Shown one piece after another: positions 21,540 to 31,300 of a DNA stretch of 47,494 bases. A program made the position numbers and the translations under genes. The DNA is from Ruminococcus sp. (GTDB lineage Bacteria > Bacillota_I > Bacilli_A > RF39 > UBA660). The stretch's first letter is position 1. Each line of letters starts with the position of its first letter. The notes below the pieces were generated by a model, which saw only the letters and a list, made by a program, of their open reading frames with translations, made no database searches and was not told the origin of the DNA. The stretch is taken from the NCBI GenBank assembly GCA_023663235.1, contig JAMPHW010000003.1, forward strand, positions 97,099-144,592. Reading direction: 5' to 3'.

Positions 21540-22011
21540 GTTTTATAATTTCATAAGCTCCTACTAAATCCTCTAAAGAAAATTTAGCATTAGCAGGACT
21601 TGTACTAGGTAAGAGTATTCCTTCAATATTTAAAGTATTTTTTAAGTATTTATTGTATAAATTATATGCGGTCTTGCCATTTAAATAAATTTTTTTAATA
21701 TTACTGTTACTAATTATTTTAGAAATATCATTAGGTATTACTTTTTTTATTGAACTATCACTAGATTTATTAATTTCACAAGATGCACAAACATCATATA
21801 AGGCAATGTTATGCTTAGATAGAAAAGCTTTTTTAGATAAAGTATCATAGTCTATATTAGTATTATAAATCTTACTTAAAACTTGCCAAAAACGATTTTT
21901 AGGATGAGCATAATAAAAGCCTATTTCTCGTGATTTTACACTTGGAAAAGATCCTAATATCAATATTTTAGAATTCGCCTCATAAAAAGGCTCAATTGTA
22001 TGTTTTTCCAT
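21529..22011 (-). CDS. DNA-deoxyinosine (hypoxanthine) glycosylase, UDG superfamily
   Basis: 160 residues. HTIEPFYEANSKILILGSFP then SVKSREIGFYYAHPKNRFWQ match the signature of the hypoxanthine-DNA glycosylase family (TIGR04274-like) within the uracil-DNA glycosylase superfamily. LLPSTSPANAKFSLE near residue 138 corresponds to the second motif. The expected role is excision of deaminated adenine. No strong SD is visible, and the gene starts just after the terminator-like hairpin of the SPFH gene. The assignment rests on motif memory rather than a search. Confidence 0.78.
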   Translation of the reverse strand: MEKHTIEPFYEANSKILILGSFPSVKSREIGFYYAHPKNRFWQVLSKIYNTNIDYDTLSKKAFLSKHNIALYDVCASCEINKSSDSSIKKVIPNDISKIISNSNIKKIYLNGKTAYNLYNKYLKNTLNIEGILLPSTSPANAKFSLEDLVGAYEIIKLDF

Positions 22012-22017
22012 AATTAT

Positions 22018-22043
22018 AAAAAGATAAGTTATTTCTTATCTTT
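22018..22043 (-). terminator. Hairpin at the end of the SPFH gene
   Basis: AAAGATAAG and CTTATCTTT pair around a short loop overlapping the SPFH stop codon, followed by TTATAATT on the minus strand. The T-tract is short, so read-through into the glycosylase gene is likely. Confidence 0.5.
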
Positions 22044-22916
22044 CATAACTTCAGCTAATGTTGAACCAAAAGTTGCTATGTCTTGTAAATTAGCAGGTAC
22101 AATCATTTTAGTTGATTGACCGTCAGCTACTTTGGCTAAAGCTTCATAACTCTTAAGAGTAAGTACTGCTGTATCTGCTTTAGCACCCTTTAATAATTCA
22201 ATACCTTTAGCTTCGGCTTCCTTTATTTTAAGCATCGCTTCAGCTTCACCTTCAGCAATCTTAATTTGACTTTCTTTTTGCGCTTCGGCTCTTAGAATAG
22301 CACTTTCTTTTTCTCCTTCAGCGATTAAAATACTACTTTTCTTTTCACCTTCGGCTTGTAAGATTTTTTCGCGTCTTTCACGTTCAGCACGCATTTGTTT
22401 TTCCATTGCTTCTTGAATATCTCTTGGTGGTAAAATATTTTTTACTTCAACTCTATTTACTTTAATTCCCCAAGGATCTGTTGCTTCATCTAGTATAGCA
22501 CGCATTTTACTATTAATAATATCTCTACTAGTTAAAGTTTGATCTAATTCTAACTCACCAATAATATTTCTTAATGTTGTAGCTGTTAAATTTTCAATTG
22601 CACTTATAGGATTATCTACACCATAAGTATATAATTTAGGATCAGTTATTTGAAAATAAACAACTGTATCTATTTGCATTGTTACATTATCTTTAGTAAT
22701 AACTGGTTGTGGATCAAAATCTTTAACAATTTCTTTTAATGTAACTACTTTAGAAACACGATCAACAAATGGAATTTTAAAATGTAAGCCATTTGACCAT
22801 GTAGCAAAATAACTACCTAACCTTTCTATAACATATGCTTTTGCTTGTGGAACTATTTTAATATTAGGTATAACAATAATTGCAACTAATACTAAAATAG
22901 CAATAAATATCTCCAT
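22029..22916 (-). CDS. SPFH/Band 7 protein (QmcA/stomatin-like)
   Basis: 295 residues from the ATG at 22916, with an SD (AAGGGTG) 6 nt upstream. An N-terminal membrane helix (2-22) is followed by the SPFH domain, KAYVIERLGSYFATWSNGLH and FDPQPVITKDNVTMQIDTVV, then RVEVKNILPPRDIQEAMEKQ and a long Ala/Glu-rich coiled coil (about 165-245). Such proteins oligomerise into membrane cages or lipid microdomains. The gene begins 1 nt after the NfeD stop, the classic conserved pair. Confidence 0.9.
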   Translation of the reverse strand: MEIFIAILVLVAIIVIPNIKIVPQAKAYVIERLGSYFATWSNGLHFKIPFVDRVSKVVTLKEIVKDFDPQPVITKDNVTMQIDTVVYFQITDPKLYTYGVDNPISAIENLTATTLRNIIGELELDQTLTSRDIINSKMRAILDEATDPWGIKVNRVEVKNILPPRDIQEAMEKQMRAERERREKILQAEGEKKSSILIAEGEKESAILRAEAQKESQIKIAEGEAEAMLKIKEAEAKGIELLKGAKADTAVLTLKSYEALAKVADGQSTKMIVPANLQDIATFGSTLAEVMKDKK

Positions 22917-22917
22917 A

Positions 22918-23340
22918 TTATTCACCCTTCCTAACCACTAGCTTAACGCCATCTATGGATTCTACTATTACAGTAGTTCCAACCTCAATTTTTTTATCAC
23001 TTGTAGCACTCCACTTTTTACCGTCAACTTTTACTTCACCAATTTTTAATTTAGTAATTTCCTCGGTTACAACGCCTTCCATGCCAATTACTCTATCTAA
23101 ATTAGTTTTAACATCTTTTTTGCCAAACTTTTTAACTAATACAGGACGCGTAATAAGCATTAAAATTAGACCAAGAACTACAAAAACTGCGAACTGTATA
23201 TAAAATTCATCTATAACGAACGATAAGAATAAACTTACTAGGCCACTTGCTATAAACCAAACACTCACTAAATTTATTGTTATTGCTTCTAAAAAAGCCA
23301 AAAGGATAACAATAACTAGCCATAATATCCACATATCCAT
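22918..23340 (-). CDS. NfeD family membrane protein
   Basis: 140 residues: two or three membrane helices (about 3-66) and a C-terminal OB-fold (about 78-140) with GMEGVVTEEITKLKIGEVKV and WSATSDKKIEVGTTVIVESI. This is the short NfeD form, without the protease domain of the long form. It is paired with the SPFH gene, with which NfeD proteins are thought to assemble. The SD is GGTGG. Confidence 0.9.
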   Translation of the reverse strand: MDMWILWLVIVILLAFLEAITINLVSVWFIASGLVSLFLSFVIDEFYIQFAVFVVLGLILMLITRPVLVKKFGKKDVKTNLDRVIGMEGVVTEEITKLKIGEVKVDGKKWSATSDKKIEVGTTVIVESIDGVKLVVRKGE

Positions 23341-23421
23341 AAATCCACCTACCTAATTTAATTATACGGCAAATAGCTACAAAATACAACATTTATTATT
23401 TTAATTTAACTTCTAACTATT

Positions 23422-24306
23422 TTAATTTTCTTTTAAAAATTCGATAAATTTATTTATATGATTAGCTAAAATATTATTCTTTAACATAATTATACCATAA
23501 CTAATATTAGGTGTATTATTTTTAACATTAATTTCAAATAATATTTTATTTTTTAATTCTTCTTCGACATAGAGTTTAGTTACATACCCTACTCCATAAC
23601 CAATCTTAACAAAATCGATTAATAAATTAGAACTGGCTATATTCATTTTAGGTATTACTTTTAAATTATTTTCTTTAAAGTATTTATCAGCATTTATTCT
23701 ACCATTCGCTGGCATTTTAGGAAGAATAATCGGATATTTAACAAGTTCTGTTATAGTTATTTCTTTATTTATTAAGCTTTTATAATCTTTACTCGCAACA
23801 AATATATATTTAGTTTCTCCAAGTTTAATATAATTAAAATCATTATCTAAGTTGCTTGGAAGCTTACTTATAATAAAATCAATTTGACCATTTTTTAACT
23901 CTTTTAATAAATGCTCAGTTGGATCAGTATAAATATCAATACAAATACTTGGATATAATTTATGAAATTTAGCAAGTCTACTTAAAAGATATTTTCTAGT
24001 TAATGTTGTGCTGATACCTATTTTTATCGTGCCAATATTATTATCTTTATAAATACTAAGTTCTTTTTCACAATCGTCTAGAAGACTTAATGATTGTTTT
24101 ACTTTTAAAAAAATCTTTTCACCAAATTCATTTAAAACAACACCTTTTTTGGTTCTAATAAACAGTGGATTACCAAGCATATTCTCTAAGTTCTTTAATT
24201 GTTTTGTAACTGCTGGCTGGGATATATGCAATTCTTCGCTAGCTCTTGTTATATTTTTGGTAACTGCAACTATATAAAATATCCTATATAATTCTAAATT
24301 AATCAT
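23422..24306 (-). CDS. LysR-family transcriptional regulator
   Basis: 294 residues. The N-terminal winged HTH reads NITRASEELHISQPAVTKQL then LENMLGNPLFIRTKKGVVLN; the C-terminal two-lobed effector domain includes IGTIKIGISTTLTRKYLLSR. The inducer is unknown. It is divergent from the HD-domain gene at 24396, the usual arrangement of a LysR regulator and its target. Its SD (GGAGG) lies inside a perfect inverted repeat at 24308-24322, suggesting autoregulation. Confidence 0.9.
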   Translation of the reverse strand: MINLELYRIFYIVAVTKNITRASEELHISQPAVTKQLKNLENMLGNPLFIRTKKGVVLNEFGEKIFLKVKQSLSLLDDCEKELSIYKDNNIGTIKIGISTTLTRKYLLSRLAKFHKLYPSICIDIYTDPTEHLLKELKNGQIDFIISKLPSNLDNDFNYIKLGETKYIFVASKDYKSLINKEITITELVKYPIILPKMPANGRINADKYFKENNLKVIPKMNIASSNLLIDFVKIGYGVGYVTKLYVEEELKNKILFEINVKNNTPNISYGIIMLKNNILANHINKFIEFLKEN

Positions 24307-24307
24307 T

Positions 24308-24322
24308 ATAACCTCCGGTTAT
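24308..24322. promoter_or_regulatory. 15-bp palindrome over the lysR SD
   Basis: ATAACC-TCC-GGTTAT is a perfect 6-bp inverted repeat with a 3-nt centre. The minus strand contains the GGAGG SD of the LysR gene. It may be an operator or an SD-hiding mini-hairpin. A plausible plus-strand promoter (TTGCTT 24322-24327, TTTAAT 24345-24350, 17-nt spacer) begins at its edge. Confidence 0.45.
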
Positions 24323-24395
24323 TGCTTAGATAATTTTTTTATATTTTAATTATATCATATTTTGTGTAATAATGGTATTAGAAAGAGGTGTTATT

Positions 24396-25262
24396 ATGAG
24401 TTATATGACTAAAAATCAGATTAAGGAAGGACTATATTATGGAAAGGATAAAAATTATTCGCATTTTATAATCTATTTAGATACTTTTGATTATGAATAT
24501 GGATTTTGGTATGTTAAAAATGATGAAAATGTAAATAGTATTATATGTGAACTTAATAGCCGAGATATGACAAAAATAGTAGAAGTTTATAATTACAGCC
24601 TAGATTTAGAAGAGCAACTAGCAGAAGTTAGAGCATTTCATATTGAGGAGCCTAAAAAGATAAGCATTACTGCTAAAGCTTTAGAGTTTGCTACTTTAAA
24701 GCATAAAGGAGAGACGAGATTTAATGGTACTGATTATATCAACCACCCAATAAGAGTAGCTAAATTAGTGAAAAAATATAAAAACTCTCATGAAATAGAT
24801 GCTTTAATATCAGCTGCTTACCTTCATGATACATTAGAAGATACAGCTACTACTTATTATGAATTATGTAGTGAGTTCGGAATTTTAATTGCTAGTTTAG
24901 TACAAGAGCTCACTACTAATGAAGATTTTAAGAATCTTTTAGGTAAAACTTTATATTTAGAACTTAAATTAAAAAGCATGAGTAACTGGGCTTTAGATAT
25001 TAAACTTTGTGATAGATTAGATAATTTGTCAGATATGGATGACGCAACACCAGAGTTTAAAAACAAATATGTTATTGAAACAGCTAATATTATAGCTTTT
25101 CTTTTAAATAATCATAAACTTACCAAAACTCATCAAGCTATAATTAGTGATATTATCGCCTTAATAAAACAGTATCAAAATGAAAAAGCTATTCGTATTT
25201 TAGAAAATAATTCAGAGCTTAATAGAACAAGAGTAAAAGAAAAACTAATTGAATTATATTAA
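24396..25262 (+). CDS. HD-domain phosphohydrolase, RelA/SpoT-hydrolase-like
   Basis: 288 residues from an ATG after AGAAAGAGGTG. The N-terminal 80 residues are a small alpha/beta region I do not recognise. From about 95 onward comes an HD domain in the arrangement of SpoT/MESH1 alarmone hydrolases: AKALEFATLKHKGETRFNGT, DYINHPIRVAKLV, AAYLHDTLEDTATTY and DIKLCDRLDNLSDM, supplying the metal-binding His, HD and Asp. The synthetase domain is absent. Hydrolysis of (p)ppGpp is a reasonable guess, but other nucleotides are possible. It is divergent from lysR. Confidence 0.72.
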   Translation: MSYMTKNQIKEGLYYGKDKNYSHFIIYLDTFDYEYGFWYVKNDENVNSIICELNSRDMTKIVEVYNYSLDLEEQLAEVRAFHIEEPKKISITAKALEFATLKHKGETRFNGTDYINHPIRVAKLVKKYKNSHEIDALISAAYLHDTLEDTATTYYELCSEFGILIASLVQELTTNEDFKNLLGKTLYLELKLKSMSNWALDIKLCDRLDNLSDMDDATPEFKNKYVIETANIIAFLLNNHKLTKTHQAIISDIIALIKQYQNEKAIRILENNSELNRTRVKEKLIELY

Positions 25263-25269
25263 AGAAATA

Positions 25270-25303
25270 AAAAATTACTTTCTTAATTAAGAAGGTAATT
25301 TTT
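25270..25303. terminator. Bidirectional terminator between convergent genes
   Basis: A 15-bp hairpin with one G.T pair (25270-25284 with 25289-25303), loop AATT, flanked by A and T runs. It sits between the HD-domain gene and the surface paralogue B and can serve both. Confidence 0.8.
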
Positions 25304-25315
25304 AATGATGGATTG

Positions 25316-26683
25316 TTAAAAAACTTTGTAAGGATTATCTATAGTACCTAAGCCAGTTAATTTTATATCAGAGCGAATATTAATGACAGGACGGATGCCA
25401 TACTTGTAAAGGCCCCAAACATTTCCAAAATAGTCACCAGTTACACGAAACATACTAGTCTTTCCATTCTCAGTAAAATTAGAAGGAGACATTGTCCAAT
25501 AATCTAAACTAGTATATAAATAGTTGTTTTTTGCCGATATACCATATGCCAACCCAGCATAGTTTACTTCGTCTACAGTTATTAAACCGACTGGATACGT
25601 TAAGGCTCCATTTCCTTTGTTTGCACTATCGACTGTATATAGATCATTATCATTAGCACATTTAAATGTCGGATCAAGTTTTTTAGTCACCCCTCTAATA
25701 TACGCGCCATAATATGTTGTTATTGTTCCAGTACCGCCATTTTTATCAATTTCTGAGCTTTTTAAACTTGGTGTTCTATCGCCACAAAATCCAGTATTTG
25801 AGTCTATTTTATCAAAGTAAATGCTTCCTTGCTTAATATTAGAATTTATAAACCATTTATCTAATTCTTTTTTTACATTACTATCGTTTTTATTCTCATG
25901 TGTTTCTTTATAAGTTGAACTTCCTGGAGTTCCATACATATATCCCGTATATGTATTATCATCACTTATATCACTAAAATTACTAATTCCTATTTGCGTT
26001 CCCTCTCCTGTTGCTTTAGGCTCTGTTCCTTGATATATCATTCTAATGGAGCCGTTTCCATTTATTCTTATTATTCGCCAATAATAGTCTCCAAATAATA
26101 CCCAATTGTCTGTTGGATTTCCTGCGTAATAATAAGTTTTTCCATCATCATCTTCGGCGTAATATATTATCTTTTCTGTGAGAGCATTTTCTCCTGTTAC
26201 TGTTTTATTAAACGGTAAATATTCCTTATTTCTTATATTTTTATTATCTATATTAGCTAGTATTGATTTACAAGCACTTCCACATATTCCTTTATCAAAA
26301 TATAATATACATTTACTTTCTTTTTGTAAGTTTGATATAACATGTTCACCATATTCATTGGTATATAGTTTTGCTTCTTTGTCTATTTTATCTTTTGTTC
26401 TTATATAACAATAACTTTTTTCTTCATTTATAGTATAACCTTCGCTTGGCATTGATGAAGTTTTATCTAATTCAGTGTAATTAACGCCATCCCCATTACT
26501 AGTGTAGATTGCTACTCTATCATAATTACTATTATTTTTTACTGTTCCAGATGCTAATTCATATGTTGCTGTCACTCTATATTTTGCTCTACTAACTAAC
26601 ATCGTCACACTAAGTATTAACAACAATCCAATTATTACACCATAAATTACCTTTTTATTATTTTTTAACTTATCTAGCCTCAT
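25316..26683 (-). CDS. Membrane-anchored surface protein with C-type-lectin-like C-terminus (paralogue B)
   Basis: 455 residues from an ATG preceded by AAAGGAAG; an in-frame start 21 codons upstream has no SD. One N-terminal transmembrane helix (about 10-30) is followed by LVSRAKYRVTATYELASGTV. The shared blocks YYYAGNPTDNWVLFGDYYWR, GYMYGTPGSSTYKETHENKN, GFCGDRTP, NDLYT and GIRPVINIRSDI place it with the proteins at 8418 and 46466. The variable part between YWTMSP and GIRPVIN differs from both. Paired cysteines near residues 150-155 (KGICGSACKS) are unique to this copy. Surface location and ligand binding are inferred. Confidence 0.65.
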   Translation of the reverse strand: MRLDKLKNNKKVIYGVIIGLLLILSVTMLVSRAKYRVTATYELASGTVKNNSNYDRVAIYTSNGDGVNYTELDKTSSMPSEGYTINEEKSYCYIRTKDKIDKEAKLYTNEYGEHVISNLQKESKCILYFDKGICGSACKSILANIDNKNIRNKEYLPFNKTVTGENALTEKIIYYAEDDDGKTYYYAGNPTDNWVLFGDYYWRIIRINGNGSIRMIYQGTEPKATGEGTQIGISNFSDISDDNTYTGYMYGTPGSSTYKETHENKNDSNVKKELDKWFINSNIKQGSIYFDKIDSNTGFCGDRTPSLKSSEIDKNGGTGTITTYYGAYIRGVTKKLDPTFKCANDNDLYTVDSANKGNGALTYPVGLITVDEVNYAGLAYGISAKNNYLYTSLDYWTMSPSNFTENGKTSMFRVTGDYFGNVWGLYKYGIRPVINIRSDIKLTGLGTIDNPYKVF

Positions 26684-26717
26684 ACTATCTTCCTTTACCT
26701 TTCTTATTATACCCAAG

Positions 26718-26746
26718 TTTATAATATCTTTCATTATATTCGACAA
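26718..26746 (-). promoter_or_regulatory. Promoter of surface paralogue B with Spo0A-box-like -35
   Basis: Minus-strand TTGTCG (26741-26746), a 17-nt spacer and TATAAA (26718-26723). The -35 is embedded in TTTGTCGAA, which equals the Spo0A box consensus. A second TATAAT lies closer to the gene. Confidence 0.5.
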
Positions 26747-26749
26747 AAC

Positions 26750-27100
26750 ATAGCAAAATATATTATATTTTTCTGACCTATATTTTTATTATACAATATA
26801 GTTGATATTATTTCAATTATTTTGTGATTATATTTTTTATTATTTTTACTTATATTTTAAACGATTAAAGTAATAATCTTGTGGTTATATTTTTATTTTA
26901 AATTTGCTCACCATTATATTTAACTAAGATTGTACAAATAAAAATACCTAATTCTAAAAGAAATTAGGCAAATTGGCTTAAGAGTTCAAAAGTTGCCTGA
27001 ATACCAATTGATATTAATTATCATAACCCCCAACTATTGACACATTACAAATTTTAACAAGAAAATAAAAATATATACTATTACTTATCTTAAATAAATC
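26750..27100. other. AT-rich intergenic stretch
   Basis: Very AT-rich and without a convincing ORF. It holds the terminator at 26940-26969 and a weak hairpin between AATTGG and CCAATT near 26970-27010. A 12-codon minus-strand frame after GGGGG near 27020 is too short to call. Confidence 0.5.
26940..26969 (-). terminator. Terminator-like hairpin downstream of the DUF4832 gene
   Basis: CCTAATT and AATTAGG pair around a short loop, followed on the minus strand by TATTTTTATTT. It lies about 130 nt after the stop codon at 27101. Confidence 0.55.
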
Positions 27101-28267
27101 TTACTTTTGATAAATTAAAACTAGTTCTTTTTCTAAATATGCATTAGACAAATGAATAACATTTTCATCATTTTCTAAAATAAAATATATATTATTATTT
27201 AAATCATCATTACTTAATTTATAATTAAATTTAAAGCTTTTATTAGGCAATAAATTTCTAATATCATAATCTAATAATACTTTCTTTTTCCCAATAATTA
27301 AATAACAATTAAAACTATAATATATAGGTGCAATTCCTTTATTATAAATTTTAAAAGTTATATTATTATTAATTAACTTAATATTATCTATATAAAAGTC
27401 ATAACCTAACAAAGAAGATAATTTAGATATTAATTCTTTATCCCCTTTATTATTAAAAGCTAAATCATTTATTAGCCATGAAGCATGAGTTGCTTTAAGA
27501 CACTCCATATAATCTTCAGTTGTTTTATTACCACTTATTAAGGCCTTCTGTTCTTCAGGTCTAATTTCACCACCTATCGGAAATTTAATCCATTTTTTAT
27601 CCAACTTATAATTATTCATTAAAAATACAAAATGGTGTTCTTTAGATGGTAATGTTAAATAGCAAAAAGAGTCATCATGAAAACCAATATTATATTTTTG
27701 ATATAAAACACTATTAGGATAACGATGCAATATCTTGGTCTTTATAAAGAATTTATTATAAGCTTCAATTATAGAAATTTGAGTTTTCTCGTCTGGCATT
27801 AAATCATCATTAGGAAAGCAATGCCACTCACCCCAATGTCCAATTAATCCCATTTCAATAAAAGCTATTCTTTTATCACCATCATACTTTTTCCCAAACT
27901 CTTTAATAAAATTTAAAAGTACATTTATCAAAACTTTAGAATGATAATCAGGTGATATTCCACCTCCAAATTCAGAATATTTAACCATTTTTATTTTATT
28001 TTGTAAAAATTGAGGAACTCCGGTTTCCAAAGTCGGATAATCTAAATATATTCTAAAAATAGAATGGTGACCTCTTTTATATATTATATTTAATTTATCT
28101 TCTAATTTATTCCAATTATAACAATTATCACTTATTAAAATATCATATAAAGGAAAATAGAAAAATTCCATTGAACACTCCACTTTATTTTTTCTTATAA
28201 AAGGCACAAATCCCTTATAAGGGTTAAAACCCAAATATTTTTCATATTGTTGTTTTATAATTCCCAT
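27101..28267 (-). CDS. DUF4832-type glycosidase-like protein
   Basis: 388 residues. RGHHSIFRIYLDYP near residue 70, IAFIEMGLIGHWGEWH near 138 and the later GGEIRPEEQ and ATHASWL match the DUF4832 TIM-barrel proteins, in which the HWGEWH glutamate resembles a glycosidase acid. The last 90 residues form a beta-sandwich-like tail (IKLINNNITFKIYNKGIAPI). No signal peptide is visible, which is odd if it acts on extracellular glycans. An AGGAGG SD precedes the ATG. It lies downstream of ileS, after a terminator. Confidence 0.72.
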   Translation of the reverse strand: MGIIKQQYEKYLGFNPYKGFVPFIRKNKVECSMEFFYFPLYDILISDNCYNWNKLEDKLNIIYKRGHHSIFRIYLDYPTLETGVPQFLQNKIKMVKYSEFGGGISPDYHSKVLINVLLNFIKEFGKKYDGDKRIAFIEMGLIGHWGEWHCFPNDDLMPDEKTQISIIEAYNKFFIKTKILHRYPNSVLYQKYNIGFHDDSFCYLTLPSKEHHFVFLMNNYKLDKKWIKFPIGGEIRPEEQKALISGNKTTEDYMECLKATHASWLINDLAFNNKGDKELISKLSSLLGYDFYIDNIKLINNNITFKIYNKGIAPIYYSFNCYLIIGKKKVLLDYDIRNLLPNKSFKFNYKLSNDDLNNNIYFILENDENVIHLSNAYLEKELVLIYQK

Positions 28268-28291
28268 GTTATTCCTCCTAGTATATTAATT

Positions 28292-28326
28292 TTAAAAAGA
28301 AAGCTTATCCTAGGCTTTCTTTGTTA
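28292..28326 (-). terminator. Terminator of ileS
   Basis: AAAGAAAGC and GCTTTCTTT pair around a 9-nt loop over the ileS stop codon and are followed by T-rich sequence on the minus strand. Confidence 0.7.
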
Positions 28327-31300
28327 TTATATTAGCTGTATGTCCATTTAAATCGACTTCATTATTTATATTTTCATCATAAATAAATTCTGTAGCTAAA
28401 GTTTCACTAGCAACATATTCATTAAATTCTTTAACAGTATTTTTAACTAACTCATCACCATTATAAGTAATAATTATTCTATCACTTACATTATAATCTT
28501 CATTTTTACGAATATTTTGAACTTTAGAAACAAATTCACGAGCGATACCTTCTAAGATTAATTCTTCAGTTAAAGTTGTATTTAGAATAATAAAATCATT
28601 ATTTTCCATACCTACATTAAAGCCTTCTTTTTCAGATATCCTAATGTCAACCATTTCTTTAGTTATAGTAAACTCTTCATCTTGGATAGTTAATTTTATT
28701 GTTTCATCATTATTTAGCTTATTAATCTCACTAGGGTTTAATTTCTCAAGTAACCTGGCAAATTCTTTAACTTTAGGTCCCATTGTTTTACCTACTACTT
28801 TAAAGTTTGGTTTTAGAGTAAAATTCATGTATTCATTTAAATCTTTAACAAATTTTATTTCTTTAACATTTAATTCTTCTTTAATTAATGGAGTTAAATC
28901 ACCTATTAAGGATTCGTTTTTACCATCGATTAAAGCTTCACTTAATGGTTGTCTTACCTTTATTTTATTTTCTTCTCTAACGAAACGTCCTATACTTATT
29001 AAATTTCTTACTAAATCCATTTTATTTTCAATTGTTTCATTTATAAGCGATTCATTACATTTTGGATAGTCTGATAAATGAACAGATTTTTCACCAGTTA
29101 GATTACGATACATTTCTTCACTAATAAATGGTGTTATTGGAGCGATTAATTTAGATAGACCAACAAGTACTTCATAAGTTGTAATATAAACACTTTTTTT
29201 AGAGTTATCAAGAACACTTCCCCAGAAGCGATTACGATTACGTCTAATATACCAATTAGATAAATCCTCTGAAACAAAGGCAGTTAAAAGTCTTACTACT
29301 TTATTTAAATCATATTCATCAAAGGCCTCAGTTACATTTTTAATTAAACGATTATACTTAGATAATAACCATTTATCTATTTCTTCTCTATTTTCATATG
29401 TAACATTACATAAATCAGTATCAATATTATCTACATTAGCATACATAACGAAGAAATTATAAGTATTACGAAGTGGATTAAAGAATTTAGAATAGACTTC
29501 TTTTAAACCTTCAATATCAAATTTTAGTGGTGTCCATACTGGAGAAACATAAGGAAGATAAAATCTTACAGTGTCAGCACCATATTCTTTTATGGTAGTA
29601 AATGGTTCAACAATATTTCCTCTACTTTTAGACATTTTTTTGCCTTCGGCATCTAATAATAAATCATTTACTAAAACATTTTTAAATGGACTACAACCTT
29701 TAACAAAAGTTGAAATAACCATTAAAGTGTAGAACCAACCTCTAGTTTGATCGATTCCTTCACAAATAAAGTCTGCTGGAAATTGGGTCTCCCATAATTC
29801 TTTATTTTCAAATGGATAATGATATTGTGCAAAAGGCATAGCTCCACTATCAAACCAACAATCTAAAACATCTGGAATACGAGTCATGCTACCATTACAT
29901 TTAGGACATTTTAAATGAATATTATCAATATAAGGTTTATGTAAATCAAAGTCATCATTTATTTCTTCTATAGCCATTTCTTTTAATTCAGCAATAGAAC
30001 CTACCATATGATTATGTCCACATTCACATTTCCAGAAAGGTATTGGACTACCCCAATAACGACTACGAGAAACATTCCAATCTTTAGCATTACTTATCCA
30101 ATTAGCAAATCTTTTTTCACCAACATAAGCAGGATACCAATTAACACTAGCATTGGCTTCGACCATTTTATCACGATACTCGCTTACCTTTATATAATAG
30201 CTAGGCATAGAGTAATAAATAAGTGGTGTATGACATCTCCAACAATGAGGATAATCATGAACTATTTTTTGTTTTCTAAAGACTTTTCCTTGTGATTTTA
30301 AATATTCAGCGACTTCTTCATTAACGTCATGGACAAATCTACCCTTCCAAGGGCCTTCAGTATAACAGCCATCTTTACCAACAGGATTAATAAGAGGAAT
30401 ATCATAATTTTTACAAACATTTGCATCATCTTCACCAAAAGCAGGTGCTATATGGACAATACCTGTTCCATCTTCCATTGTTACATATTCATCGCAAGTA
30501 ACAAAGAAAGCTTTTTTATCTACACTTATTTCTGGTATTAATTGTTCATATTCTTGATATTCGAGAGTCTTTCCCTTAAACGTATCTAAAACTTCTACAT
30601 CTTCACCTAAAACGGTTTTAACCAAAGCTTCAGCCACAATAAATTTATTACCCTTAGATAAAGCTAAACAATAATTTTCATTAGGATTAACACATAAAGC
30701 AACATTAGCAAGTAAAGTCCATGGGGTTGTAGTCCAAGCTAAGAAATAAACATCCTCATCCTTTTTCTTGAATGGTACATAAAGCGTTAAAGCTTGATCA
30801 GCCACATATTCTTGAGCTACTTCATGAGTTGCAAGACCCGTTCCGCAATGAGGACAATATGGAACTACTCTAGTTCCTTCATAAAATAAATTTTCTTCGA
30901 AATATTTTTTAAGTATCCACCATTCAGTTTCGATATATTCATTTTTATAAGTTAAATAAGGATTTTCAACATCAATAAATTGTCCCATTTTACTAGTTAA
31001 ATCCGTAAAAGCAGCTTCATTTTCTCTAACACTTTTACGACACTCTTCATTGAATTTATCAATCCCTAATTCTTCAATTTCTTTTTTGGAAGATATACCT
31101 AGTTTTTTTTCAACATGATTTTCAACAGGTAATCCATGAGTATCCCAACCTACTTTACGGATAACTTTATATCCTTGCATAACTTTATACTTACATATAG
31201 CATCTTTAAGATTTTTAGCTACCATATGATGAAGTCCTGGGAAACCATTAGCAAATGCTGGACCGTCATAAAAAACAAAATATTCATCATCTTTTCTATT

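Noticed and set aside
27010-27040. 12-codon minus-strand frame after a G-rich SD
   Set aside because: It is too short, with no second line of evidence.
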